Shown here: positions 8,588 through 18,813 of the stretch, piece after piece | How positions within the stretch are numbered: position 1 is the stretch's first letter | Layout of the letters: each line of letters opens with the position of its first letter | NCBI GenBank assembly: GCA_029782355.1 | Contig: JAKOUY010000023.1 | Coordinates: forward strand, 248,001 to 312,000 | Origin: Actinomycetes bacterium | GTDB taxonomy: Bacteria; Actinomycetota; Acidimicrobiia; Acidimicrobiales; Ilumatobacteraceae | Direction of reading: 5' to 3' | DNA length: 64,000 nucleotides | Made by a program: the position numbers and the translations under genes | Notes under the pieces: model-generated | Databases searched by the model: none | Told to the model about the DNA's origin: nothing | Seen by the model: the letters and a program-made list of their open reading frames with translations, nothing else

Positions 8588-8650
8588 TCGGCGATCAGCC
8601 GAGTGGCTGCGCGTCGGCGATCAGCCGAGTGGCTGCGCGTCGGCGATCAG
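8588..8650. repeat. 26-bp tandem duplication spanning the prfC stop codon
   Basis: A 26-bp unit beginning TCGGCGATCAGCCGAG occurs at 8588-8613 and 8614-8639, followed by an 11-bp partial copy to 8650. Each full unit contains TCGGC-gatca-GCCGA, a 5-bp-stem hairpin. The stop codon of prfC lies inside the second unit, so the first unit is a non-coding copy of the gene's 3' end. Confidence 0.95.
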
Positions 8651-10222
8651 CGGCTCGAGGGTCAGCTCCGGCTCGTCGCTCAGCAGGCGGGCCAACCGGT
8701 AGCGGTTCTCGAACAGGGCGACCAGCTCGCCGTCGGCCCGGCTGAGGATGCGGATCCCGCCGATCTCGCGCAGCCGCCCCGCCGAGCGTGGGTCGGTGCG
8801 ACGGATCGCCTGGTACGGCGTGGACACGATCTCCGTCGGGGCGCCGAACTCGCTGCCGAGGCGGTGGGCGAAGACCTCGAACTGCAGCTGGCCGACGGCG
8901 GCGAGGACGTTCTCCGTCTCGCCGAGGTCGGGGTCGCGCAGCACCTGGACGACGCCCTCCTCGTCGAGCTGGGCCAGTCCCTTGCGGAACTGCTTGAACT
9001 TGCCGTTGTCCAGCGGGCGGGCCCGGGCGAAGACCTCCGGGGCGAAGCGCGGGATGGGTGGGAACGCCACCGCCCCGCCGTCGTGCAGGGTGTCCCCGAG
9101 CTGTACGCCGGTGGCGTTGACCAGGCCGACGACATCGCCGGGGAAGGCTTCCTCCACGGTCTCCCGGTCGGGGCCGAAGGCGGTGGTGGCGTACTTGGTG
9201 GTCATGTCCCGACCGGTGCGGGTGTTGGTCACCGACATGCCGCGCTCGAACCGACCCGAGCAGATCCGGGCGAAGGCGATGCGGTCGCGGTGCGCCGGGT
9301 CCATGTTGGCCTGGACCTTGAAGACGAAGGCGGAGAACGGACCGTGGAGCGGATGCGGGTCGCCGTCGACATCGAGACGTGGCGACGGCGACGGGGCCAG
9401 CTCGACGACGGCGTCGAGCAGCATGCCCACGCCGAAGTTGGTCAGCGCCGACCCGACGAACAGTGGGGTCGAGGTCCCGGCCAGGAACGAAGGCGGGTCG
9501 ACGTCGGCACCGACGGCATCGAGCAGGCTGCACTCGTCGAGGGCCGTCTGCCACGCCCGCCCGCCCTCGGCGCGAGCTTCGGCCACGGGGAGCCGCTCCT
9601 CGCCGGCCAGCGAGGCGCCGCGAGCGGTGCGGGTGAAGCGGACGTAGGTGTCCGTGCGCCGGTCGATCAGGCCGCGGAAGTCCTCGCCGTTGCCCACCGG
9701 CCAGGTCACGGGCGTCGGCCGGAGGTCGATCTGGGCCTCGATCTCGTCGAGCAGCTCCAACGGCTCGCGCCCCGGCCGGTCGTACTTGTTCAGGAAGGTG
9801 ATCACCGGCAGGTTGCGGTTGCGGCACACCTGGAACAGCTTCAACGTCTGGCTCTCGATGCCCTTGGCGGCGTCGAGCACCATGACCACGGCGTCCACCG
9901 CGGCCAGCACCCGGTAGGTGTCCTCGCTGAAGTCGCGGTGACCCGGCGTGTCGAGCAGGTTCATCACGTGATCGCCGTAGGGGAACTGCATCACCGTGGA
10001 GGAGATGGAGATGCCGCGCTGCTGCTCGAGCTCCATCCAGTCGCTGCGCGCGCTGCGCCGGCCCTCGCGGGCGTGGACCGCGCCGGCCACCTGGACCGCC
10101 CCGCTGTACAGCAGGAACTTCTCGGTGAGGGTGGTCTTGCCCGCGTCGGGGTGGCTGATGATCGCAAACGTCCGCCGGCGCTGGGCTTGCATGACGGGAT
10201 CGGCGTTGGCTACCTCGGCCAT
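8621..10222 (-). CDS. prfC: Peptide chain release factor 3
   Basis: A 533-aa translational GTPase (E. coli RF3 is 529 aa) that recycles RF1/RF2 after peptide release. G1 is SHPDAGKT (about 23-30), the KGRRSARSDWMELEQQRGISISS-type switch I region is present although here it reads with EGRRSARSDW, G3 is DTPGH and G4 is FLNKYD. The C-terminal RF3 domain runs to the end. Start ATG 10222 gives the normal N-terminus; TACCCT lies 9 nt upstream. The 3' end has been duplicated in tandem (26-bp unit), leaving the protein intact. Confidence 0.96.
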   Translation of the reverse strand: MAEVANADPVMQAQRRRTFAIISHPDAGKTTLTEKFLLYSGAVQVAGAVHAREGRRSARSDWMELEQQRGISISSTVMQFPYGDHVMNLLDTPGHRDFSEDTYRVLAAVDAVVMVLDAAKGIESQTLKLFQVCRNRNLPVITFLNKYDRPGREPLELLDEIEAQIDLRPTPVTWPVGNGEDFRGLIDRRTDTYVRFTRTARGASLAGEERLPVAEARAEGGRAWQTALDECSLLDAVGADVDPPSFLAGTSTPLFVGSALTNFGVGMLLDAVVELAPSPSPRLDVDGDPHPLHGPFSAFVFKVQANMDPAHRDRIAFARICSGRFERGMSVTNTRTGRDMTTKYATTAFGPDRETVEEAFPGDVVGLVNATGVQLGDTLHDGGAVAFPPIPRFAPEVFARARPLDNGKFKQFRKGLAQLDEEGVVQVLRDPDLGETENVLAAVGQLQFEVFAHRLGSEFGAPTEIVSTPYQAIRRTDPRSAGRLREIGGIRILSRADGELVALFENRYRLARLLSDEPELTLEPLIADAQPLG

Positions 10223-10231
10223 GGTCCGACC

Positions 10232-10237
10232 AGGGTA
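10232..10237 (-). promoter_or_regulatory. -10 box of prfC
   Basis: TACCCT on the minus strand ends 9 nt before the prfC ATG. Confidence 0.4.
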
Positions 10238-10310
10238 CGGCTGGTCCGGCCGATCTACGCTCGTCCGGTCCGACGCGAGGGCCGGACCCGAACCGACGAG
10301 GGGATTCGAG

Positions 10311-11141
10311 ATGGGGATGCTGGACGGCAAGGTGGCCTTGATCACCGGGGCGGGTCATGGTCAGGGACGGGCCCACGCGGTCCGCCTGGCGAAGGAAGGC
10401 GCCGACATCATCGCCGTCGACGTGTGCGCCGACATCGCCGGCATCGACTACCCGATGGCCACCGAGGCGGAGCTGGACGAGACGGTCGAGCTGGTCAAGC
10501 AAGCCGGCACGCGTGCCGTGAAGGTGGTGGCCGACGTGCGCAGCCTGGCGGCGATGCGTGCCGCGGTGGCCACGGGCGTCGGTCAGCTCGGCCGGCTGGA
10601 CATCGTCGTGGCCAACGCCGGCGTCACCGGCCTCGGCCTCGGGCACCTGGACGACGAGCAGATCGAGCGGAGCTGGGACGCGGTGGTCGACACCAACCTG
10701 AAGGGCGTGTGGAACACCGTGCTGGCCGCCGGGCCGGTGCTGATCGAGGGTGGCCAGGGCGGCTCGATCATCCTGACGTCGTCGTCGGCCGGGCTGAAGG
10801 GACTCACCGCGCCCGGCGCCTTCGGCAACGAGGCCTACGGTGCGTCCAAGCACGGGGTGGTCGGGCTGATGCGCCAGTTCGCCGTCGAGTTCTCGCCGCA
10901 CAGCATCCGGGTCAACAGCGTCCACCCCACCGGGGTCAACACGATGATGATCAACAACCCGGCGATGGCCGCGTTCTTCGCCGAGTTCCCGGACGCGGCC
11001 AACTCGATCAGCAACCTTCTTCCCATCCAGGTGTTGGAACCGGAGGACGTGTCCGACTCGGTGCTGTACCTGGCGTCGGACATGTCCCGCTACGTGACCG
11101 GCGTGACCCTGTCGGTCGACGCCGGCTTCAACGTCAAGTAG
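10311..11141 (+). CDS. Mycofactocin-type SDR family oxidoreductase
   Basis: A 276-aa short-chain dehydrogenase of the same type as the one ending at 5431: TGAGHGQGRAHA glycine motif (about 13-24), the VDVCADIAGIDYPMATEAEL insertion, SSS and Y-G-A-S-K catalytic residues. It probably oxidises an alcohol and passes electrons to mycofactocin. The start at 10311 has a GAGGGG stretch just upstream; ATG at 10317 is a near alternative. A TACGCT at 10256-10261 could be its -10 box, giving a ~45-nt leader. Divergent from prfC, convergent with the DUF1992 gene. Confidence 0.93.
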   Translation: MGMLDGKVALITGAGHGQGRAHAVRLAKEGADIIAVDVCADIAGIDYPMATEAELDETVELVKQAGTRAVKVVADVRSLAAMRAAVATGVGQLGRLDIVVANAGVTGLGLGHLDDEQIERSWDAVVDTNLKGVWNTVLAAGPVLIEGGQGGSIILTSSSAGLKGLTAPGAFGNEAYGASKHGVVGLMRQFAVEFSPHSIRVNSVHPTGVNTMMINNPAMAAFFAEFPDAANSISNLLPIQVLEPEDVSDSVLYLASDMSRYVTGVTLSVDAGFNVK

Positions 11142-11158
11142 CGCCACTCACCGCGGGC

Positions 11159-11557
11159 TCATGGAGCCCGGCTGGTCCGCCACTGCTCGACCGCGGCGTC
11201 GATGTCGACCGGCATCATCGACGACGGCGGCCCGGACGCCCCGTACTTGTTCAGCTTGCGGATCTTGGCGTTGAGGTCGTCCAGGAGCTGGCGGACGCGC
11301 TGCTCGCTGCGTGCCGCGGCCACCGCCTCCAGCACCAGCTCACGCTCGCGGCGCAGGCGCAGCGCCGGTGGGAGCGCGTCGACCTGCTCCTCGGCCAGCT
11401 TCTTGCGCACCCACCACAGCTCGTCGTGGGGGCGATCGAGACCCTCGATGGGCCGGCCGTGTCCGGGCAGCCCGTCGAACTCGCCGCGCTCCAGGCTCTG
11501 GCGGATGGCGGCCTCGGTGGCCGCCTCCCAGTTCGACGTCGGGCGGGGGACGTTCAC
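11159..11557 (-). CDS. DUF1992 (DnaJ-C28-like domain) protein
   Basis: A 132-aa protein whose N-terminal half (EAAIRQSLERGEFDGLPGHGRPI... then DELWWVRKKL) is the DUF1992 domain, shared with the eukaryotic DnaJ homologue DNAJC28. The C-terminal half is charged and helical, ending with a short tail. Biochemical role unknown in the family. Start GTG 11557; the gene begins 17 nt after the XRE regulator ends and is likely co-transcribed with it. Confidence 0.88.
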   Translation of the reverse strand: MNVPRPTSNWEAATEAAIRQSLERGEFDGLPGHGRPIEGLDRPHDELWWVRKKLAEEQVDALPPALRLRRERELVLEAVAAARSEQRVRQLLDDLNAKIRKLNKYGASGPPSSMMPVDIDAAVEQWRTSRAP

Positions 11558-11574
11558 CGGGTCAGCCTGGCAGC

Positions 11575-12405
11575 TCAGGCGATCGGCCGCCAAGCAGCCA
11601 GACGAGCCGCGGAGTCGTCGCCGGGCACGGGCAGCTGGCAGACGACGCGCAGGCCGGGCCACTCGCTGGGAGTCAGCTGCTGGTACTCGAAGGCCAGCTC
11701 GCCCGCCCACGGGTGCGAGTAGCGGCGCAGGCGGGTCTGGAAGCTGGCGACGTCCTGCTGGGGCCACCAGGCAGCGAACTCCGGGCTGACGGTCTGCAGG
11801 CGGTCGACGAGATCGGCCACCTCGGGGTGGTGACCCAACCGGGCCGTGCCGGCGCGGAACTCGGCCAGGGTGCGCCGGGCGTGATCCTCCCAGTCGGTGA
11901 TCAACGAGCGCGTCGCCGGGTCGGCGAAGATCACCCACAGCAGGTTGCGGTCGGCGCCGTCGAGATGCTCGATGGCCGGGTAGAGCCGGCTCTCGGCACG
12001 GTTCCAGGCCAGGAAGCGCCACGTCGGGCCGAGCACGTAGGCCGGAGCCGGCTCCATCGCGGTGATCAGGCGCACCAGCGCGTCGGGCGCCTCGTCCAGC
12101 GCCTCGGCGACGGCGCCACCTCCGGCTGCGCTGCGGTCGGCGAGGGTGTGCAGGTGGCGGTGCCCGGCCTCGTCCAGGCGCAGGCCGCGGGCCAGCGCGC
12201 TGAGCACGTCGGCGGAGGCGTTGATCCGCCTGCCCTGCTCCAGCCAGGTGTACCAGGTGGTCGAGACGCCGGCCAGGAAGGCGACCTCCTCGCGGCGCAG
12301 CCCCGGGGTGCGCCGGCGGCGGTCCGCCGGCAGGCCGACGTCCTGGGGGCGCAGCGCCTCACGGCGGGCCCGCAGGAAGCGGGCCAGTTCGTCGCGCTGG
12401 TCCAT
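11575..12405 (-). CDS. XRE-family transcriptional regulator with MmyB-like ligand domain
   Basis: A 276-aa regulator. Residues ~8-75 form an N-terminal helix-turn-helix (LRREEVAFLAGVSTTWYTWLEQGR is the recognisable HTH region), and residues ~100-270 match the MmyB-like PAS-type ligand-binding domain (WRFLAWNRAESRLYP... then NLLWVIFADPATRSLI). Members bind small, often fatty-acid-like ligands and commonly control a neighbouring enzyme gene; the best local candidate is the divergent or adjacent hydrolase gene at 12469, but no operator was identified. Confidence 0.92.
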   Translation of the reverse strand: MDQRDELARFLRARREALRPQDVGLPADRRRRTPGLRREEVAFLAGVSTTWYTWLEQGRRINASADVLSALARGLRLDEAGHRHLHTLADRSAAGGGAVAEALDEAPDALVRLITAMEPAPAYVLGPTWRFLAWNRAESRLYPAIEHLDGADRNLLWVIFADPATRSLITDWEDHARRTLAEFRAGTARLGHHPEVADLVDRLQTVSPEFAAWWPQQDVASFQTRLRRYSHPWAGELAFEYQQLTPSEWPGLRVVCQLPVPGDDSAARLAAWRPIA

Positions 12406-12468
12406 GCATCCAGTTCACCACGCCCGCCGGCGGGGGCGCAGCGGGAAGCCGGGTGCTCGTGGTACCGG

Positions 12469-14694
12469 TCAGCCGCCGTTGCCGGCCGGCTGGTACGGGC
12501 GGCACGGCTGCAGGCGCAGGCTGCCACACGCCGGCGGTGCTGGTGGCAGTGCCACACCGGGCACGACGGCCAGGACCAGCGCTGACGGGTGGGCGGCGTC
12601 GTGGGCGATCGTGACCGTCTCACCGCGGCTGAGCGTGTCGAAGGCCCACACGGCGCGGGCGTCGCCCGGGGCGTCGATCGTCAGGCGGATCCGGCTGCCG
12701 GCGCGGAACGGATGGACGACCGGATACAGCTCGACGCGCACGGGTGTCAGGGTGCCCGCCGGCAGCGGCGCGGCATCGGCCTGGCGGTGGGTCTGCACCG
12801 GCCGCAGCTCGGTGGAGGCCGCCGGGTCCAGCGCCCGCTGGCTGGCGCGCAGCCAGCCGCTCTGGACGTAGATCTCCGTGCCGTCGGGGCGGATCTCGCT
12901 GATGGTCGCCTCCAGGTCGGTGTCGGTGGCGGTGCTGGAGATCCACAGGTCGACCGAGCCCGATCCGGCCACGACGGTGTCGGTGGGCAGCGGATCGGTT
13001 GCGTAGCCGGCGCCGTCGCCGGCGGGGATCGGCTTCCAATCGAAGTGCACGTCGTGGCGCCACACGCCGTTGCCGTCGCCCGAGTAGTACGTCGCCGGCA
13101 GTGCGGTCGGGTCGGCGACGTAGTTGCTCGACCCACTGGTGGACGACCCGTCGGTCACGAGCTTCCCGCCGGCGTCGAGCAGCCAGCGGGTGGTCACGGC
13201 GGTCGGCGGCGGCCACGACGGGAACGAGATCACCGTGTTCGGCAGCGGCGCTCCGGGTGTCGCGCCGGGCTTGCCGCCGCTCTCCACCAGCACTCGGACC
13301 CGTGGCTCGGACTCGAACGCCGCCCGTGCTTGGTCCAGGGTCTTGCCGGCGAAGCGGTTGGTGTACTCGGGCAGGTCGGTGGTGCCGTACAGCACCGGGT
13401 CGAGCGCCGCGCCGATCAGCTTCAGGGCGCCGAGATCGGGCACCCGATCGGCCACGTACAGGTTGAGGAACTCGGCGTAGCGGGCCATCGTCGTCGGGTT
13501 CAGCGAATCGGTGTGGCCCCCGTTGGTCAGGTCGACGAACAGCTTGGCGCCCGGTGCGAAGCGGTTCAGCATGGTGGCGAAGCGGGCGCCCGTCTGCTCG
13601 TCCTGCCAGGCCCCGGCGAGGAAGATCGGCACGGTGATGTCCTTGACGAACTCCGCTGGCACGAGCTTGGCGGCACTGCCCTGCGGGCCGGGGAAGAACG
13701 GCTCCGAGCGGTTCAGGGCGACGATGTCGTACTGCTGCAGGCGGGCGAGCTGGTTGAAGGCGCACACGAAGTCGCCGGCGTCGGCCCGGGTCTTGGTCCA
13801 TCCCTGACCGTACGGCTTGGACTGGTCGGAGCGATCCTTCAGCCACTGCTCGGTGAACCCCGTGTTGAGCAGGCCGCCCGGGTAGCTCAGCGAGCGGAAG
13901 GCGTCGTCGTACACCGACAGCGGCGTGATCGCCTTCAGCGACGGCGGTCGCCGGGCGGCGACGAACAGCTGGGAGATCCCCCCGTAGGAGATGCCGACCA
14001 ACCCGACACCGTGGTGGGCGACCCACGGCTGGGCGGCCACGGTCTCGACGACGTCGTAGCCGTCGAGGGCGTTGTTCGTGTCGAACAAGCCGTAGCTGCC
14101 GCCGCTGCAGCCGGTGCCACGCATGTTCACGCCGACGTAGGCGAACCCCTGGCTGGTGTACAGGCGGGCGAAGGCCGCGCCGCCCGGGTCGCTGGGGGAG
14201 TAGCCGTTGTATTCGATGACGGTCGGGTACGGCCCCTGATCGATCGGGCCGGGCAGGACGACGTTGGCGCTCAGCGTCGTTCCGTCGCGGGTGGTGATGT
14301 AGCCGAACCCCTCCCCGAGGCGCTGCCCGTCGTACAGGCTCTGGGGCGGATGGTCGTTCTCGCCCAGCACGGTGACCGTGAACTCCTGGTCGCCGACCCC
14401 GATCCCGTACGGACCACCTGGCGCCAGGTTGCGGAACAGGAACGCGCCCTGGGCGTCGGTCGTGCCGGTGCCGGAGGTGCCGTCCGGACCGTGGAAGCTG
14501 ACGGCGGTGGCCGGTGCGGCACCGATGATCTCGATCTGCTCGGTCCCGCCGCGCACGATCGCGCCGCCCGAGGCGCCTGGCGCCGTCCCGCCGGTGGACG
14601 TCGCCGGCGGTTGGGCAGGCGGGGCGGTGGCGGCCGCCGGGTGGGTCAGCAGCGGGGTGGACAGGACCGTCACCAGGAGCAACCAGCGTCGCAT
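12469..14694 (-). CDS. Secreted CocE/NonD family hydrolase (X-Pro dipeptidyl-peptidase-like)
   Basis: A 741-aa exported serine hydrolase. The first ~22 residues (positive start, LLLVTVLSTPLL core, A-A-A-T-A end) are a signal peptide, followed by a Thr/Ala/Gly linker and a small beta domain. The alpha/beta-hydrolase core has G-I-S-Y-G-G with Ser236 as nucleophile, the WQDEQTG acid and NGGHTDS histidine. The C-terminal third is the jelly-roll domain of the X-Pro dipeptidyl-peptidase C-terminal family. It cleaves esters or amides outside the cell; substrate unknown. CAGACT at 14701-14706 (minus strand) ends 6 nt before the ATG. Confidence 0.92.
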   Translation of the reverse strand: MRRWLLLVTVLSTPLLTHPAAATAPPAQPPATSTGGTAPGASGGAIVRGGTEQIEIIGAAPATAVSFHGPDGTSGTGTTDAQGAFLFRNLAPGGPYGIGVGDQEFTVTVLGENDHPPQSLYDGQRLGEGFGYITTRDGTTLSANVVLPGPIDQGPYPTVIEYNGYSPSDPGGAAFARLYTSQGFAYVGVNMRGTGCSGGSYGLFDTNNALDGYDVVETVAAQPWVAHHGVGLVGISYGGISQLFVAARRPPSLKAITPLSVYDDAFRSLSYPGGLLNTGFTEQWLKDRSDQSKPYGQGWTKTRADAGDFVCAFNQLARLQQYDIVALNRSEPFFPGPQGSAAKLVPAEFVKDITVPIFLAGAWQDEQTGARFATMLNRFAPGAKLFVDLTNGGHTDSLNPTTMARYAEFLNLYVADRVPDLGALKLIGAALDPVLYGTTDLPEYTNRFAGKTLDQARAAFESEPRVRVLVESGGKPGATPGAPLPNTVISFPSWPPPTAVTTRWLLDAGGKLVTDGSSTSGSSNYVADPTALPATYYSGDGNGVWRHDVHFDWKPIPAGDGAGYATDPLPTDTVVAGSGSVDLWISSTATDTDLEATISEIRPDGTEIYVQSGWLRASQRALDPAASTELRPVQTHRQADAAPLPAGTLTPVRVELYPVVHPFRAGSRIRLTIDAPGDARAVWAFDTLSRGETVTIAHDAAHPSALVLAVVPGVALPPAPPACGSLRLQPCRPYQPAGNGG

Positions 14695-14700
14695 CGTCCG

Positions 14701-14706
14701 AGTCTG
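14701..14706 (-). promoter_or_regulatory. -10 box of CocE-like gene
   Basis: CAGACT on the minus strand ends 6 nt before the ATG at 14694; it lies back to back with the CACAAT box of the divergent peptidase gene. Confidence 0.45.
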
Positions 14707-14723
14707 GCAGACGCCGCGCCGGG

Positions 14724-14729
14724 CACAAT
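14724..14729 (+). promoter_or_regulatory. -10 box, leaderless start of M20 peptidase
   Basis: CACAAT ends 6 nt before the GTG at 14736, favouring that codon over the GTG at 14730. Confidence 0.4.
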
Positions 14730-14735
14730 GTGCAG

Positions 14736-15875
14736 GTGACCCGTGACGAGATGACCGACCGAGGGGTGGCCCTCGACCAGATGCTGGCCGACCTGGAGGA
14801 GCTGGTGAACGTCGAGTCGCCGTCGCGTCAGGTCGAGCCGATCACCCGCAGCGCCCACGCAGTCGATGCCCTCTTGCGCCGGCGGACCGGGCACCACGCC
14901 ACGCTGATCGACGGGCCCAACGGTCCGCACGTGTCCTGGACGATGCCGGGCGTCGACCCGACGGTGCTCATCGTCGGCCATCACGACACGGTGTTCCCGC
15001 TCGGGACCCTGGACCAGCGGCCGTTCACCGTGGCCGACGGGAGAGCCACCGGCCCGGGCGTGTTCGACATGAAGTCGGGCATCGTCGTGGCCGTGCATGC
15101 CGTGGCCGAGCTGATCGGTGCCGGGATCCCACTCGGGGTCGAGATCCTGATGACGTCCGACGAGGAGGTCGGGTCGACCACCTCGCGAGCCTTGATCGAG
15201 GAACGCGCCCTGGCCTGCGGGACGGCGCTGGTGTTCGAGCCGGCCGGCGACGGCGGGGCGCTGAAGGTGGCCCGCAAGGGGATGGGGACCTTCGAGGTGG
15301 TGGTCCGCGGCCGGGCGGCCCACGCCGGCCTCGAGCCGGAGAAGGGGATCAACAGCCTGCTGGCGGCGGCCGAGCTGATCCAGGAGATCGCCACCTTCGG
15401 CGACCCGGCGCACGGCACGACGGTCACCCCGACGATGGCGTCGAGCGGGACCGCCGACAACGTCATCCCGGCGCTCACCCGAGTGGCCGTCGACGCCCGG
15501 GTGACGATGATGGACGAGCACCGCCGGGTCGAGGCGGCCATGCGCGCCCTGCGCTCGACCGTGCCGGGCGCCGTGGTCGAGGTCAACGGGGGGATCAACC
15601 GCCCGCCGATGCCGGCCGAGTCCTCGGCCACGCTGGTGCCCATCGCCCTGGCGGCGGCGGCGGCGGTGGGCTCACACCAGCTCGACACGGTGGCGGTGGG
15701 TGGGGGCAGCGACGGCAACCTCACCGCGGCGGTCGGGGTGCCGACCCTGGACGGGCTCGGCGCCCTCGGCGGCGGGGCCCACGCCGACCACGAGTTCGTC
15801 GAGGTCGACGCCCTGGTGCCGCGAGCCCGGCTGGTGGCCGAGCTGCTTCGCCGGCTGCTGGCCCGCCAGTCGTGA
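14736..15875 (+). CDS. M20 family metallopeptidase (glutamate carboxypeptidase-like)
   Basis: A ~379-aa zinc hydrolase of the CPG2/ArgE type. Metal ligands appear as GHHDTV (His), GVFDMKSG (bridging Asp), SDEEVG (catalytic Glu and ligand), FEPAGD and, near the C-terminus, GGGAHADHE (His). The lid/dimerisation domain lies between, beginning GTFEVVVRGRAAHAG. It probably removes an N-acyl or glutamyl group in the cytoplasm. GTG at 14730 is an alternative start two codons earlier. Confidence 0.92.
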   Translation: MTRDEMTDRGVALDQMLADLEELVNVESPSRQVEPITRSAHAVDALLRRRTGHHATLIDGPNGPHVSWTMPGVDPTVLIVGHHDTVFPLGTLDQRPFTVADGRATGPGVFDMKSGIVVAVHAVAELIGAGIPLGVEILMTSDEEVGSTTSRALIEERALACGTALVFEPAGDGGALKVARKGMGTFEVVVRGRAAHAGLEPEKGINSLLAAAELIQEIATFGDPAHGTTVTPTMASSGTADNVIPALTRVAVDARVTMMDEHRRVEAAMRALRSTVPGAVVEVNGGINRPPMPAESSATLVPIALAAAAAVGSHQLDTVAVGGGSDGNLTAAVGVPTLDGLGALGGGAHADHEFVEVDALVPRARLVAELLRRLLARQS

Positions 15876-15941
15876 GCGGTCCGCCGGCGCAGCGAGGGCC
15901 CGGACGACGGGTGGCCGGCTGACGTGCGGCCCGAGTTGTCC

Positions 15942-17865
<1,924 letters not shown>

Positions 17866-17874
17866 CGGCGTCGA

Positions 17875-17880
17875 ACGCTA
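17875..17880 (-). promoter_or_regulatory. -10 box of the Pro-rich membrane protein gene
   Basis: TAGCGT on the minus strand ends 9 nt before the ATG at 17865; the divergent glycosyltransferase uses an identical hexamer about 40 bp away. Confidence 0.45.
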
Positions 17881-17920
17881 CCGGCCGGTGTGCCGCGGGC
17901 GCCCGCGACCGGCCGGGCGG

Positions 17921-17926
17921 TAGCGT
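17921..17926 (+). promoter_or_regulatory. -10 box, leaderless start of glycosyltransferase
   Basis: TAGCGT ends 7 nt before the GTG at 17934. The in-frame GTG at 17925 overlaps the box, so 17934 is preferred. Confidence 0.5.
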
Positions 17927-17933
17927 GTGGCGG

Positions 17934-18710
17934 GTGCCAGCCCGGACGGCGCCGACGCTCAGCGTGTTCTTCCCGATGTGGAACGAGCAGGAGTACATCC
18001 ACCGCGCCGTCGAGACCGCCAAGACGGAGTGCGAGATCGCCGTGGCCAGGGGGACGATCGCCGACTACGAGCTGATCGTCGTCGACGACGCCTCCACCGA
18101 CGACACGCCCAAGCTGGCCGACGAGTTGGCGGCCGTCGACCCGCACGTGCGCGTCGTCCACCACCCGGTGAATCGCAAGCTGGGCGGGTCGATGAAGACC
18201 GGGTTCGCCACGGCGACCGGTGATCTGGTGCTGTACAGCGACGCCGATCTGCCCTGGGACATGGCCGAGATGCATCGAGCCCTGCGCCTCCTGGACTACT
18301 ACGACGCCGACGTGGTCAGCGCCTACCGCCTCGATCGGACCACCGAGGGAGCGACCCGAGCGGTCTACACGTTCTCCTACAACGTGCTGATCCGCCGGCT
18401 GTTCGGCGTGCGCATGCGGGACATCAACTTCGCCTTCAAGCTGTGCCGGCGGAGCATCTTCGAGCAGGTCGTCCTGCACAGCGAAGGCTCGTTCATCGAC
18501 GCCGAGCTGATCATCCGCGCCCGCAAGCTGGGGTACCAGGTCATCCAGTTCGGGGTCGACTACTTCCCACGCACCCGGGGCACCAGCACCCTGGCCTCGC
18601 TGGGGGTGATCCGCACGGTGGTCAGCGAGATGTTCCGGTTGCGCCACGATCTGCGCAACCTGGTGCCGGCGGACCGGCGCAGTGGCATCGGTCCTGCTCC
18701 GAGCGCCTGA
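17934..18710 (+). CDS. Family 2 glycosyltransferase (polyprenyl-phosphate sugar synthase-like)
   Basis: A 258-aa GT-A enzyme. TLSVFFPMWNEQEYI at the N-terminus, VVDDASTDDT (sugar-nucleotide binding) and YSDADLPWDM (the DxD metal motif) are family 2 hallmarks; the overall pattern resembles dolichyl/polyprenyl-phosphate mannose or glucose synthases. No C-terminal membrane helices are visible, so it is the short soluble form. Probably loads a sugar onto a lipid carrier for envelope glycans. It precedes the L,D-transpeptidase gene, another envelope gene, by 103 nt. Confidence 0.9.
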   Translation: MPARTAPTLSVFFPMWNEQEYIHRAVETAKTECEIAVARGTIADYELIVVDDASTDDTPKLADELAAVDPHVRVVHHPVNRKLGGSMKTGFATATGDLVLYSDADLPWDMAEMHRALRLLDYYDADVVSAYRLDRTTEGATRAVYTFSYNVLIRRLFGVRMRDINFAFKLCRRSIFEQVVLHSEGSFIDAELIIRARKLGYQVIQFGVDYFPRTRGTSTLASLGVIRTVVSEMFRLRHDLRNLVPADRRSGIGPAPSA

Positions 18711-18741
18711 GCGTGCCCGGCGCGCGCCCCTGCGACACGGG

Positions 18742-18747
18742 TAGAAT
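18742..18747 (+). promoter_or_regulatory. -10 box of L,D-transpeptidase gene
   Basis: TAGAAT lies 66 nt before the TTG start; this gene has a leader and an AGGAG ribosome site at 18804-18808, 5 nt from the start codon. Confidence 0.5.
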
Positions 18748-18813
18748 CGGCTCGTCCGCCGGCCGGGTGCCCGCTCCCCGAGCCTCGAACCAGCCACCTG
18801 ACCAGGAGCCACG

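Noticed and set aside
8595-11147. Minus-strand open frame sharing the last residues with prfC
   Set aside because: It ends in the same peptide only because the 26-bp duplication shifts frame; most of it is antisense to the SDR gene or out of frame in prfC.
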